Below are positions 24,743 to 33,566 of a DNA stretch of 48,517 nt, in pieces. A program made the translations under genes and the position numbers. Each line of letters starts with the position of its first letter. The first letter of the stretch is position 1. This stretch comes from Streptomyces sennicomposti. GTDB lineage: Bacteria; Actinomycetota; Actinomycetes; Streptomycetales; Streptomycetaceae. The notes below the pieces were generated by a model. That model was given only the letters and a program-made list of their open reading frames with translations, was not told the DNA's origin and did not search any database. The stretch lies in NCBI RefSeq assembly GCF_019890635.1, contig NZ_JAIOAB010000057.1, positions 1 through 48,517 on the forward strand, given 5' to 3'.

Positions 24743-26733
24743 CCACGACCACCCTCGCCGTCCTCGTCCCCCTCCTGCCGTTCCTCGGCGCCGCCGCCGG
24801 GCTGCTCCTCGGCCGCACCGCGCCCGGCTTCGTCCGGCCGCTCGCGATCCTGCCGACCCTCGCCGCCCTCGTCCTGGCCGTGCTGGTCGCCGCCGACCAG
24901 GGCGGCGGCCGGGCGATCGACGCCAGTACCGAACTCACCCCCACCGGCTCGGTCCCCGTCGATCTCGCCCTGCACATCGACGGCTTCGCCGCGCTCGTCG
25001 CCGTCCTGGTCGCCGTCGTCGCCGCCTGCGTGCAGATCTACTCGACGGGCTACCTGCGCGACGACCCGCGCTACCCCTCCTACGCCGCCCTCGTCTCCCT
25101 GTTCACCTCCGCGATGCTGCTCGTCGTCTACTCCGGCGACCTGATGGTGCTGCTGGTCGGCTGGGAGGTCATGGGCATCTGCTCCTACTTCCTGGTCGGC
25201 CACTACTGGGAGACCCCCGAGGCCCGCGCCGCCTCCCTCAAGGCCTTCCTGGTCACCAAGCTCGGCGACGTCCCCTTCCTCATCGGCCTGTTCGCCCTGG
25301 CCACCGACGCCGGCTCCTTCCGGATCACCGAGATCCTCGGCGCCGTCGCGAGCGGCGGCCTCGACCACCCGACCCTGATCGCCCTGCTGCTCCTGGCGGG
25401 CGTGGCCGGCAAGTCGGCGCAGTTCCCGCTGCACACCTGGCTGCCCGACGCGATGGCCGGCCCCACCCCCGTCTCCGCGCTGATCCACGCCGCGACCATG
25501 GTCGCCGCCGGCGTCTACTTCACCGCCCGGCTCCTCCCCGTCTTCGAGGCCTCCGCGGCCGCGATGACCGTCCTCGCCGTCATGGCCGCCGTGACCATGG
25601 CCGGCTCGGCGCTGGCCGCGCTCGCCCAGGACGACGTCAAACGCGTCCTCGCCTACTCGACCATCGGCCAGCTCGGCTACATGACCGGCGCGCTCGCCGT
25701 CGGCGACCGCGGGGCCGCCGTCTTCCACCTCCTGTCCCACGGCGCCTTCAAGGCGCTGCTGTTCCTCGCCGCCGGCGCGGTCATCCACGCCGCCGGCACC
25801 AACTCGCTGGCCGCCATGTCCCGCACGGGCAACCTGCGCGACCGCGTCCCGGACGCGTACTGGACGATGACCGTCGCCCTCCTCGCCCTGGCCGCGATTC
25901 CTCCCTTCAGCGGCTTCTTCTCCAAGGAGTCCGTCCTCGGCGCGGCCGAGCACACCGCCACCGGTCACACCGCCCACGCCCCCGGCGCGGCCGGCTGGAT
26001 CGTCCTCGTGGCCGGACTGATCACCGCCGTGCTCACCGCCGCGTACGCGACGCGCCTGTGGCTGCTGGCCTTCCGCGGCCGCGGCGCCGACGCGCCGAGC
26101 CACGGCAGGCAGCCGCTCACCATGACCACCGTGCTCTGGGTGCTCGCCGTGCCCTCCCTCGCCCTCGGCGGCCTGACCTTCCGCGTGCTGCCCGACTGGT
26201 TCGGCGGCGGCTCCCTCGCCCCGGCCCTGACCACTTCCGTGCTCGGCACCGGACTGGCCCTGGCCGGCGGCATCGTCACCTACGGCGCCTGGCGGCACAC
26301 CACCGCGCTGGCCGCCCGCACCCCGATGGGCGCGGTCGCCGCCCACCACGAGGCCGACGCCGGACTGGTCGAGGCCGAGGCCATCGCCACCCACCGCCCC
26401 GCCTACGGCGACATCGCCTACGCCCCCGACCCCGCGGACCCCGGACGGCTGCTCCTCGGCCCGCTGCACCGGCACGCCGCCGTCGGCTTCCACCTCGACG
26501 CCGTGTACGCGGCCCTCTTCGTGCGGCCCGTCCTGGCCGCGGCCGGCCTCGTGCGGTTCCTCGACCGCGAGGTCGTCGAGACCTACGTACGCGCCGCCGG
26601 GGCCCTGCCCCGGCTGCTCGGGGCCGCCGTACGGCGCGCCCAGACCGGCAATGTGCAGACCTATGTGAGCGCGCTGCTCGCCGGCGCCGTCGTCCTGACG
26701 GTGGCCGTCGTCCTCGTCGCCACGGGAGCGTGA
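24739..26733 (+). CDS. nuoL: NADH-quinone oxidoreductase-like subunit L (antiporter-like)
   Basis: A 664-residue proton-pumping subunit. GWEVMGICSYFLVGHYW contains the key helix-5 Glu. VAGKSAQFPLHTWLPDAMAGPTPVSALIHAATMVAAG contains the helix-7 Lys. DVKRVLAYSTIGQLGYM and SHGAFKALLFLAAGAVIHA carry the later Lys residues. The C-terminal lateral helix region is present. Pump residues appear intact, so proton translocation is plausible. The GTG start overlaps the nuoK stop. Confidence 0.95.
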   Translation: MTTTTLAVLVPLLPFLGAAAGLLLGRTAPGFVRPLAILPTLAALVLAVLVAADQGGGRAIDASTELTPTGSVPVDLALHIDGFAALVAVLVAVVAACVQIYSTGYLRDDPRYPSYAALVSLFTSAMLLVVYSGDLMVLLVGWEVMGICSYFLVGHYWETPEARAASLKAFLVTKLGDVPFLIGLFALATDAGSFRITEILGAVASGGLDHPTLIALLLLAGVAGKSAQFPLHTWLPDAMAGPTPVSALIHAATMVAAGVYFTARLLPVFEASAAAMTVLAVMAAVTMAGSALAALAQDDVKRVLAYSTIGQLGYMTGALAVGDRGAAVFHLLSHGAFKALLFLAAGAVIHAAGTNSLAAMSRTGNLRDRVPDAYWTMTVALLALAAIPPFSGFFSKESVLGAAEHTATGHTAHAPGAAGWIVLVAGLITAVLTAAYATRLWLLAFRGRGADAPSHGRQPLTMTTVLWVLAVPSLALGGLTFRVLPDWFGGGSLAPALTTSVLGTGLALAGGIVTYGAWRHTTALAARTPMGAVAAHHEADAGLVEAEAIATHRPAYGDIAYAPDPADPGRLLLGPLHRHAAVGFHLDAVYAALFVRPVLAAAGLVRFLDREVVETYVRAAGALPRLLGAAVRRAQTGNVQTYVSALLAGAVVLTVAVVLVATGA

Positions 26734-26739
26734 GCAGGC

Positions 26740-28314
26740 GTGATCGGTATCAGCGAGTCCGTGATGCAGTTCCTTCTGGCATTCCTCGTCGTCGGCCCGC
26801 TCCTCGGGGCGCTCGCCGCCCTCCTGCCGGCCCCGCCCGGACTGAAGGGGACGTCACCCGAGCAGGCCGTCCTCCGGCACGGCGTGACCGTCACCGGCGC
26901 GATCCTCGCCGCGGCGATCGTCCTCGCGCTCGGCTTCGACCACGACCACCCGTCGAAGATGCAGGCCACGACCGACATCAGCTGGATCCCCGCACTCCAC
27001 GTGCGCATCCACCTCGGCATCGACGGCATCTCCCTCCCCCTCGTCGTCCTGACCGCGCTGCTGACCTTCCTCTGCGCGCTCTACAGCTACTTCAAGCCGC
27101 CCGCGGGCCCCGGCCCGAAGGCCTTCGTCGCGCTGCTGCTCCTGCTGGAGTCCGGCACCCTCGCCACCTTCGCCGTCCTCGACCTGCTGCTGTTCTTCCT
27201 CGCCTTCGAGACCGTGCTCATCCCGATGTACTTCCTCATCGCCCGCTGGGGCGGCGAGGGACGGCGGGCCGCCGCCTGGCGGTTCATCCTCTACACCCTC
27301 CTCGGCTCGGTCGTCATGCTGCTCGGCCTGCTCCTGATCGGACTGAAAGCGGGCACGTTCGACATGGTGGCACTCGCCACTGACAACGGCCGGTCACTCA
27401 CCGCATCCGTGCAGGTCGTCGCGGTCATCGCGATCGGGATCGGGCTCGCGGTCAAGACCCCGATGTGGCCGCTGCACAGCTGGCTGCCGGACGCCCACAC
27501 CGCCGCCCCGACCGTCGGCTCGGTCCTGCTGGCCGGCGTGCTGCTGAAGATGGGCACCTACGGGTTCGTCCGGATCCTGCTGCCGATCGCGCCGCACGGC
27601 TTCCACACCTTCGCGCCCTACCTCGCCGCCTTCGCCGTCGCCGGGATCGTCTACGGCTCGCTGGCCTGCCTCGCCCTCGCCAGGCAAGGCGCGAAGGGCG
27701 ACCTGAAACGGCTCATCGCCTACTCCTCCGTCGGCCACATGGGCTTCGTGCTCCTCGGCATCGCCACCATGACCCCGACCGGCGTGAACGGCGCCCTGTT
27801 CGCCAACATCGCCCACGGCCTCATCACCGGCCTGCTGTTCTTCCTGGTCGGCGCGCTCAAGGACCGCACCGGCACCACCGACCTCGACGCGCTCGCCCAG
27901 GAGAGTGGAGCAGCCCTGTACGGCAAGGCCCCCCGGCTCGGCGGGCTGCTCGCCTTCGGCGCCGTCGCCTCGCTCGGCCTGCCCGGCCTCGCCGGGTTCT
28001 GGGGCGAGATGCTCGCCCTGTTCGGCGCGTTCGAGCCCGCCGCCGGCCTCAGCCGGCCCGCCTTCCTCGCCTTCATGGCGATCGGCGCGTTCGGCACCCT
28101 GCTGACGGCCGCGTACATGCTCGTCGTGGTCCGCCGCGTCTGCATGGGCGCCGTACCGCAGAAGACGCCGAGCCTGCCCGACGTGCGCGGCTTCGAGTTC
28201 GCCGCGTGGACCCCGCTCGTCGTCCTCACCGTCCTCGCCGGGCTGTGGCCCAAGGCCCTGCTCGGGCTCACCGACCCGGCCGTGCAGCAGCTCCTGGCAG
28301 GAGGCACCCGATGA
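26740..28314 (+). CDS. nuoM: NADH-quinone oxidoreductase-like subunit M (antiporter-like)
   Basis: A 524-residue antiporter-like subunit. The essential Glu lies in LAFETVLIPMYFLIARWGGEGRR. The helix-7 Lys lies in LAVKTPMWPLHSWLPDAHTAAPTVGSVLLAGVLLKMG, and KRLIAYSSVGHMGFV matches the family. Length is normal. The GTG start is 7 nt from the nuoL stop, and ATGA joins it to nuoN. Confidence 0.95.
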   Translation: MIGISESVMQFLLAFLVVGPLLGALAALLPAPPGLKGTSPEQAVLRHGVTVTGAILAAAIVLALGFDHDHPSKMQATTDISWIPALHVRIHLGIDGISLPLVVLTALLTFLCALYSYFKPPAGPGPKAFVALLLLLESGTLATFAVLDLLLFFLAFETVLIPMYFLIARWGGEGRRAAAWRFILYTLLGSVVMLLGLLLIGLKAGTFDMVALATDNGRSLTASVQVVAVIAIGIGLAVKTPMWPLHSWLPDAHTAAPTVGSVLLAGVLLKMGTYGFVRILLPIAPHGFHTFAPYLAAFAVAGIVYGSLACLALARQGAKGDLKRLIAYSSVGHMGFVLLGIATMTPTGVNGALFANIAHGLITGLLFFLVGALKDRTGTTDLDALAQESGAALYGKAPRLGGLLAFGAVASLGLPGLAGFWGEMLALFGAFEPAAGLSRPAFLAFMAIGAFGTLLTAAYMLVVVRRVCMGAVPQKTPSLPDVRGFEFAAWTPLVVLTVLAGLWPKALLGLTDPAVQQLLAGGTR

Positions 28315-29834
28315 GCGCCCTGGCCCAGCCGCTCGCCGCGTCGGCGGTCCAGTCCGTCGACTGGCTCGCCATCGCCCCGCCCACCCTGACCGCGGTGGTC
28401 GCCCTGGCGGCGCTCGTCACCGACCTGTTCGTGCCCCAGGCGCGCAAACCCGTCCTCGGCTGGCTCTCGGTGGCGGGCCTCGCCGCCGCCGGACTCCTGC
28501 TGCTCCCCCTCCTGGACGGCGACCGCGCCACCTTCTGCCTCACCGGGCAGCCGGACGTGTGCAGCTACCGCGCCGACCACTTCACGCTCGTCATCCAGTT
28601 CCTCGTCCTCGGCGGCGCCCTGCTGGCGGCCCTGCTGTCGGTCACCGCGCTGAAGGACGCGCGCGGGGGACTCCCCGAAGGGGAGTACTGGTTCCTGCTG
28701 CTGTCCTCCGCCGCCGGCGCCGCCCTGATGCCCGCCGCCCGCGACCTGGCCACCCTCGTCGTCGCCCTGGAGGTCGCCTCCCTGCCCGCGTTCGCCCTCG
28801 TGGGCCTGCGGCACGGCGACCGCAGGTCCTCCGACGCGGCCCTGAAGTTCTTCCTGTCCTCGGTCACCGCCACCGCCGTCACCCTGCTCGGCGTCAGCTT
28901 CGTCTACGCCACCACCGGCACCCTCTACCTCACACAGATCGCCGAGCGCGTCCAGCACGTCGACGGCCGGCTGCTCACCCTCGCCCAGACCGGCGTCGTC
29001 CTCACCCTCGTCGGCTTCGCCTTCAAACTGGCCGCCGTCCCCTTCCACTTCTGGGTGCCCGACACCTACGTGGGCGCGCCCCTGCCGATCGCCGCCTATC
29101 TGTCCGTCGTCGGCAAGGCGGTCGGCTTCACCGGCCTGATCCTCGTCACCGTCGTCGCCCTCCCCTCGTACGCCGACGTCTGGGGCCCCGCGCTCGCCGC
29201 GCTGGCCGCGCTCACCATGACCGTCGGCAACGTCGGCGCCCTGCGCCAGCAGGCCACGCGCGCGTACAGCGCGGTACGGCTGCTCGCCTGGTCCTCCGTC
29301 GGCCAGGCCGGCTACCTCCTCGTGCCGATCGCCGCCGCCGGCTACACGAAGGACCCCCAGAAGGCGATCGGCTCCACGGTCGCGTACGCCCTCATGTACG
29401 CCGCCGTGAACCTCGGCGCGTTCGCCGTGGCCGCGCTCGTCGGCCGCACCCGCGAGCGCAACCGGGTCGCCGACTACCGCGGCCTGTACGCTACGAACCC
29501 GCTGACCGCCCTCCTGCTGGCCTTCTTCCTGCTCTGCCTGGCCGGACTCCCGCCGGGCGTCATCGGCCTGTTCGCGAAGGTCACCGTCTTCTCGGCGGCC
29601 GTCGACGCGGGACTCGGCTGGCTCGCCGTCGTCATGGCCGTCAACGTCGTCATCGCGCTGTACTACTACCTCCAGTGGACGGCCCTGCTGTTCCGCGCCC
29701 CCGAGGGCGAGCGGGCCGGGCACCGCGTCCCGGCGCCGCTCACCGCGGCCCTCGCCCTCACGGGCGTCCTCGGCGTCGCCCTGTCCGGCGCGCCCCAGCT
29801 GGTGCTGCGCTTCGCGTCCCACGGCCTGTTCTGA
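28311..29834 (+). CDS. nuoN: NADH-quinone oxidoreductase-like subunit N (antiporter-like)
   Basis: A 507-residue antiporter-like subunit, last of the operon. LEVASLPAFALVGLRHGDRRSSDAALKFFL contains the helix-5 Glu, and AFKLAAVPFHFWVPDTYVGAPLPIAAYLSVVGKAVGF contains the helix-7 Lys and partner residues. The GxLxQQ-like GALRQQATRAYSAVRLLAWSSVGQAGYLL is conserved. A GC-rich hairpin follows at 29863-29900. No NADH-binding NuoF/E/G or quinone-site NuoD gene appears anywhere in the operon. Confidence 0.94.
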   Translation: MSALAQPLAASAVQSVDWLAIAPPTLTAVVALAALVTDLFVPQARKPVLGWLSVAGLAAAGLLLLPLLDGDRATFCLTGQPDVCSYRADHFTLVIQFLVLGGALLAALLSVTALKDARGGLPEGEYWFLLLSSAAGAALMPAARDLATLVVALEVASLPAFALVGLRHGDRRSSDAALKFFLSSVTATAVTLLGVSFVYATTGTLYLTQIAERVQHVDGRLLTLAQTGVVLTLVGFAFKLAAVPFHFWVPDTYVGAPLPIAAYLSVVGKAVGFTGLILVTVVALPSYADVWGPALAALAALTMTVGNVGALRQQATRAYSAVRLLAWSSVGQAGYLLVPIAAAGYTKDPQKAIGSTVAYALMYAAVNLGAFAVAALVGRTRERNRVADYRGLYATNPLTALLLAFFLLCLAGLPPGVIGLFAKVTVFSAAVDAGLGWLAVVMAVNVVIALYYYLQWTALLFRAPEGERAGHRVPAPLTAALALTGVLGVALSGAPQLVLRFASHGLF

Positions 29835-29862
29835 GGCCGGCCGCGCGTTCCGTACGGCCATG

Positions 29863-29900
29863 GGCCGCCCCGAGGCCCGGCGGCCCGCTCCGGGGCGGCC
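29863..29900 (+). terminator. Candidate terminator of the nuo operon
   Basis: A 10-bp perfect stem, GGCCGCCCCG (29863-29872) with CGGGGCGGCC (29891-29900), lies 29 nt after the nuoN stop. There is no T run. Confidence 0.5.
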
Positions 29901-29910
29901 GGGGCATCAG

Positions 29911-29948
29911 CACGCGCGCGTGGGGCATCCGGTGATCCACGCGCGCGT
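29911..29948. repeat. Two copies of a CACGCGCGCGT palindrome upstream of htpX
   Basis: CACGCGCGCGTG (29911-29922, a perfect palindrome) recurs as CACGCGCGCGT at 29938-29948. Alternating CG runs are prone to left-handed DNA, and the pair might also be a regulator site. The rest of 29835-30139 has no gene. A CCAGT-N12-ACTGG inverted repeat lies near 30029-30050. Confidence 0.5.
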
Positions 29949-30139
29949 ACCGGCCGGCGACCCGCTCACCCGGACGGCCCGCGCACCGTCGTACACGCCG
30001 GGGAACCCGGGGCCCTCGCCTGGCGTTGACCAGTACGGAAGGGTCCACTGGACGGGACAGCAGCACACGTCACGGCACCGGTGGCACCGAACAGCAGCAA
30101 GCGAAGGGTTCCCCTGCCGCACCACTTGGAGGGCGTACC

Positions 30140-31003
30140 GTGCACCGCCGGCACAACGGGCTCAGGACCGCAGTACTCCTCGGGGGGCTGTCCGCACTCA
30201 TCATCGTCATCGGCGGCTTCTTCGGCCGCACCGGCCTGATCGTGGCGGTCCTCGTCGCGCTCGGCACCAACGCGTACGCGTACTGGAACAGCGACAAGCT
30301 GGCCCTGCGCGCGATGCGGGCCCGCCCGGTCAGCGAGTTCGAGGCCCCCGCCCTGTACCGCATGGTCCGCGACCTCTCCACCCAGGCCCGCCAGCCCATG
30401 CCCCGCCTGTACATCTCCCCGACCGAGGCGCCCAACGCCTTCGCGACGGGCCGTAACCCGCGCAACGCCGCCGTGTGCTGCACGGAGGGCATCCTGCGCA
30501 TCCTGGACGAGCGCGAGCTGCGCGGCGTCATCGGCCATGAGCTGAGCCACGTCTACAACCGCGACATCCTGATCTCGTCCGTCGCCGGCGCCCTCGCCTC
30601 GGTGATCATGTTCCTGGTCAACTTCGCCTGGCTGATCCCGGTGGGCCGCTCGGACGACGACGACGGACCGGGCCTGTTCGGCATGCTCCTGATCATGATC
30701 CTCGGCCCGCTCGCGGCCACCCTGATCCAGCTGGCCATCAGCCGCTCCCGGGAGTACGAGGCGGACGCCTCCGGCGCCCGCATCACCGGCGACCCGCTCG
30801 CCCTCGCCAGCGCGCTGCGCAAGCTGGAGATCGGCACCAAGCAGCTCCCGCTGCCGCCCGAGCCGCGGATCGAGACCGCCAGCCACATGATGATCGCGAA
30901 CCCCTTCCGTCCGGGCCAGGGACTGTCGAAGATGTTCTCGACCCACCCACCCATGGCGGAGCGCATCGCCCGACTCGAACAGATGGCAGGTCGACAACAG
31001 TGA
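30140..31003 (+). CDS. htpX: Membrane-bound zinc metalloprotease HtpX
   Basis: A 287-residue M48 protease. The zinc-binding motif HELSH is preceded by GVIGH-type residues and the third ligand Glu lies in SREYEADASG. Two hydrophobic hairpins flank the motif: about residues 8-45, and VAGALASVIMFLVNFAWLIPV followed by LLIMILGPLAATLIQLAI. The family degrades misfolded membrane proteins under stress. The GTG at 30140 is chosen because GGAGGG lies 6 nt upstream; this gives the usual HRRHNGLRTA start. The longer open frame has no ribosome site. The gene overlaps yccF by 4 bases. Confidence 0.92.
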   Translation: MHRRHNGLRTAVLLGGLSALIIVIGGFFGRTGLIVAVLVALGTNAYAYWNSDKLALRAMRARPVSEFEAPALYRMVRDLSTQARQPMPRLYISPTEAPNAFATGRNPRNAAVCCTEGILRILDERELRGVIGHELSHVYNRDILISSVAGALASVIMFLVNFAWLIPVGRSDDDDGPGLFGMLLIMILGPLAATLIQLAISRSREYEADASGARITGDPLALASALRKLEIGTKQLPLPPEPRIETASHMMIANPFRPGQGLSKMFSTHPPMAERIARLEQMAGRQQ

Positions 31004-31392
31004 AGACGATCCTCAACGTCATCTGGGTGGTCCTCAGCGGCTTCTGGCTGTTCCTGGGCTACCTCCTCGCGGGCGTGCTGCTGTGCGTCACGGTCATCGG
31101 CATCCCGTTCGGCATAGCGGCCTTCCGGATCGGCGTCTACGCCCTGTGGCCCTTCGGGTACACCACCGTCGAACGCCGTGACGCGGGCGCCCCGTCCTGC
31201 GTGGGCAACGTGCTGTGGCTGGTCCTGGCCGGCTGGTGGCTGGCGATCGGCCACATCGTCACGGGCGTCATGCTGTGCCTGACGATCATCGGCATCCCGT
31301 TCGGCATCGCCAACTTCAAGCTGATCCCGGTCTCGCTGCTGCCGCTGGGCCGCGAGATCGTCCGTACGGACCAGCCGTTCGCGACCCGCTGA
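31000..31392 (+). CDS. yccF: YccF domain membrane protein
   Basis: A 130-residue membrane protein made of two similar halves. Each half has a helix pair ending in the motif VIGIPFGIA / IIGIPFGIA. YccF-domain proteins are widespread inner-membrane proteins of unknown function. It overlaps htpX by GTGA and is presumably co-expressed with it. Confidence 0.88.
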   Translation: MKTILNVIWVVLSGFWLFLGYLLAGVLLCVTVIGIPFGIAAFRIGVYALWPFGYTTVERRDAGAPSCVGNVLWLVLAGWWLAIGHIVTGVMLCLTIIGIPFGIANFKLIPVSLLPLGREIVRTDQPFATR

Positions 31393-31564
31393 CGGCCGGC
31401 GTGCGCTCCGCCGCGGCGAGGGGCAAAGCGGACGGCGGGGCCTCGCGCCGCCGACCGGCGCAACCGGAAGACACGGCCGCGGCGTCCTCCTCCACGACAC
31501 GGCACGGACACGCGTGTGGCACGCACGGCGGCGTCACCGCCACCGAGAAGGGCTGGTTCGGGAC

Positions 31565-31831
31565 ATGGGCATCATCAGCTGGATCATCCTGGGACTGCTG
31601 GCCGGGGCCATCGCGAAGGTCCTGCTGCCGGGCCGCGACCCGGGCGGCTTCATCGGCACCACGCTCATCGGCATCGCGGGCGCGTTCATCGGCGGCTGGA
31701 TCTCGGCCCGCTGGCTGGACCACCCGGTCTCCAAGCACTTCTACGACGGCGCCACCTGGGCCGCGGCGATCGGCGGCTCGCTGGTCCTGCTGATCGCCTA
31801 CCGCATCCTGTTCGGCAACTCACGGGACTGA
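31565..31831 (+). CDS. GlsB/YeaQ/YmgE-type small membrane protein
   Basis: An 88-residue protein with three hydrophobic segments: IISWIILGLLAGAIAKVLL, a second following PGRDPGGFIGTTLIGIAGAFIGGWI, and a third IGGSLVLLIAYRILF. The P-G-x-D-P-G-G-F-x-x-T-x-x-x-G-I-x-G-A pattern is the family signature (transglycosylase-associated / stress response membrane proteins). Its biochemical role is unknown. It is separated from yccF by 172 nt with no other feature, and is convergent with yajQ. Confidence 0.88.
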   Translation: MGIISWIILGLLAGAIAKVLLPGRDPGGFIGTTLIGIAGAFIGGWISARWLDHPVSKHFYDGATWAAAIGGSLVLLIAYRILFGNSRD

Positions 31832-31918
31832 ACGACGCCGTCCACGGGCCCGCCGGGCCTGCCGGGCCCCGTGGCCGGGCCCGCACGGGGACGAGAGCGG
31901 AACGCCGAGGGCGGAACA

Positions 31919-31954
31919 CCGAGGGCGGGCACCCACACGGGTGCCCGCCCTCGG
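31919..31954. terminator. Bidirectional terminator between the GlsB-type gene and yajQ
   Basis: A perfect 16-bp stem (31919-31934 with 31939-31954) has an ACAC loop. It sits between convergent genes, 88 nt after one stop and 36 nt after the other. Confidence 0.88.
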
Positions 31955-31989
31955 CGCTGCCGGACGACTCGTCGGGGGCCTCCCCGGCC

Positions 31990-32478
31990 CTACCGGTAGT
32001 TGATGAACTGCAGCGCGAAGTCGAAGTCCTGGCCCTTCAGCAGCGCGATCACGGCCTGCAGGTCGTCCCGGCTCTTGGAGCTGACCCGCAGCTCGTCGCC
32101 CTGGACCTGGGCCTTGACGCCCTTGGGACCCTCGTCGCGGATGAGCTTCGCCACCTTCTTCGCGTTCTCCTGGGAGATGCCCTCCTGGATCGTCGCGAAG
32201 ATCTTGTACTCCTTGCCGGAGAGCTGCGGCTCACCCGCGTCCAGCGCCTTCAGCGAGATGCCCCGCTTGATCAGCTTGGACTGGAAGACGTCGAGGACTG
32301 CGTTCACCCGGTCCTCGGAGTTCGCCTCCATGAGGATCTTGTCACCGGACCACGAGATCGAGGCGCCCACGCCCTTGAAGTCGTAGCGCTGCGAGATCTC
32401 CTTGGCGGCCTGGTTGAGGGCGTTGTCGACCTCCTGCCGCTCGACCTTCGAGACGATGTCGAAACTGGAGTCGGCCAT
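31990..32478 (-). CDS. yajQ: YajQ-family cyclic-di-GMP/nucleotide-binding protein
   Basis: A 162-residue protein. It starts MADSSFDIVSKVERQEVDNALNQA and ends FDFALQFINYR, both diagnostic of YajQ (UPF0234). Two ferredoxin-like half domains are separated by a KIFATIQEGIS stretch and SSKSRDDLQAVIALLK. Members bind c-di-GMP or nucleotides and have been tied to transcription or virulence in other bacteria. The ATG has AAGGAG upstream. It appears monocistronic. Confidence 0.93.
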   Translation of the reverse strand: MADSSFDIVSKVERQEVDNALNQAAKEISQRYDFKGVGASISWSGDKILMEANSEDRVNAVLDVFQSKLIKRGISLKALDAGEPQLSGKEYKIFATIQEGISQENAKKVAKLIRDEGPKGVKAQVQGDELRVSSKSRDDLQAVIALLKGQDFDFALQFINYR

Positions 32479-32652
32479 GTCCTGTGGCTCCTTGTATCGG
32501 GGTGTGTCGGGGTGCGTGTCGGTGCGTGCCGGCGGGTGGGGGAGACCGCCGGGCCGGAACCGAGGTCCCGGTCCGCATCCGCCCCAGCCTAGCCACCCCC
32601 CGCTCCGCCCGGCGCAGATCAATCGGGTGGCGAACCACCCCCACGCATCGGG

Positions 32653-32694
32653 TATTGTTTACGTCGTTGCCAGGGAGCACCGCCGAAAGGCGGT
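32653..32694 (+). promoter_or_regulatory. Upstream region of tRNA-Tyr
   Basis: A TATTGT (about 32653-32658) matches the -10 pattern. Downstream, ACCGCC-GAAA-GGCGGT forms a small stable hairpin before the mature tRNA at 32714. No clear -35 was found. Confidence 0.35.
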
Positions 32695-32713
32695 TCGAAC
32701 GGCAGCGGACCCC

Positions 32714-32795
32714 GGCGGTGTGCCCGAGCGGCCAAAGGGAGCAGACTGTAAATCTGCCGGCTCAGCCTTCCCAGGTTCGAATCCTGGCGCCGCCA
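32714..32795 (+). tRNA. tRNA-Tyr (anticodon GTA)
   Basis: A class II tRNA of 82 nt. The 7-bp acceptor is GGCGGTG with CGCCGCC, the anticodon loop contains GTA, there is a long variable arm, and the T arm is CCAGG-TTCGAAT-CCTGG. CCA is not encoded. A strong terminator follows. No integrase or element lies next to it. Confidence 0.96.
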
Positions 32796-32807
32796 CACTG
32801 GGGACAA

Positions 32808-32850
32808 CCCCCTTCACTCCGCGGAGACGCGGAGTGAAGGGGGTTTCTTC
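32808..32850 (+). terminator. Rho-independent terminator of tRNA-Tyr
   Basis: A perfect 16-bp stem (32808-32823 with 32828-32843) with GAGA loop is followed by TTTCTTC. Confidence 0.92.
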
Positions 32851-32941
32851 GTTCCTGAGGGTTCCGGGTCCCGGTGGTCCGTGGCCGGCGGCCGGTTCGG
32901 TGAGGTTGTGCCCGGGGGTTCCGGGTTCGTAGGTTGCCCGC

Positions 32942-33454
32942 ATGGGGATCTTCGACAGGCTGACCGGGACGCGGTATCCGGCCGAGGGGGTGCCGCCGGC
33001 TTCGCGGGACGAGGTGCGGACGGCGCTGCTCGGGCTGAACGGGCCCGAGGTTCCCTACGTCGTCCGGTACAGCGCCGGTGAGAAGTGCGACCTGGTGGCG
33101 GAGTGGCGGCTCAAGGAGCCCGTCTGGCAGCAGATCTTCCTCCGGTCCGAGATCAGTCACGCCGTGCGGATACGGATGCGGTTCGACCGTGAGAAGAACG
33201 AGGTCCGCGCGCTCGAGGAGCAGTGGGAACTCACCCGCGTCGGAAGCCCGCTGAGGTTCCAGGTCACCTCGCAGTACTCGCGCGGTCCGAGCCGGACCGT
33301 CAGCCGCCGCTGGACTCTCGGACGCGGCGCCGACGGGCGCGTCGGGGCGACGGAGACCTTCCGCTACGACAGCGCCGAACTTCGCGACGCGCTGTGCGCC
33401 ACCGTCCTCGAGCGCGGGTGGACCTGGCGGGGCGTCATCTTCGGCGAGGTGTGA
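32942..33454 (+). CDS. Conserved hypothetical protein
   Basis: A 170-residue soluble protein of unknown function. It begins MGIFDRLTGTRYPAEGV. The mid part is rich in beta-strand and charged residues (CDLVAEWRLKEPVWQQIFLRSEISHAVRIRMRF) and it ends RGWTWRGVIFGEV. The repeated Trp and Arg pattern is regular, but no domain is recognised. A TAGGTT element ends 6 nt before the ATG, so the mRNA is probably leaderless. I recall similar proteins in other streptomycetes. Confidence 0.75.
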   Translation: MGIFDRLTGTRYPAEGVPPASRDEVRTALLGLNGPEVPYVVRYSAGEKCDLVAEWRLKEPVWQQIFLRSEISHAVRIRMRFDREKNEVRALEEQWELTRVGSPLRFQVTSQYSRGPSRTVSRRWTLGRGADGRVGATETFRYDSAELRDALCATVLERGWTWRGVIFGEV

Positions 33455-33566
33455 GGCGGTCGGGGCGCGGGCGGGCGCCGGCGGCGCCGACCACGACCAC
33501 GAGCACCAGGTCGCGCGCGAGTCCCGCCGGTGAGTCGTTGTCAGTGCCCCGGTGCACACTTGGCCC

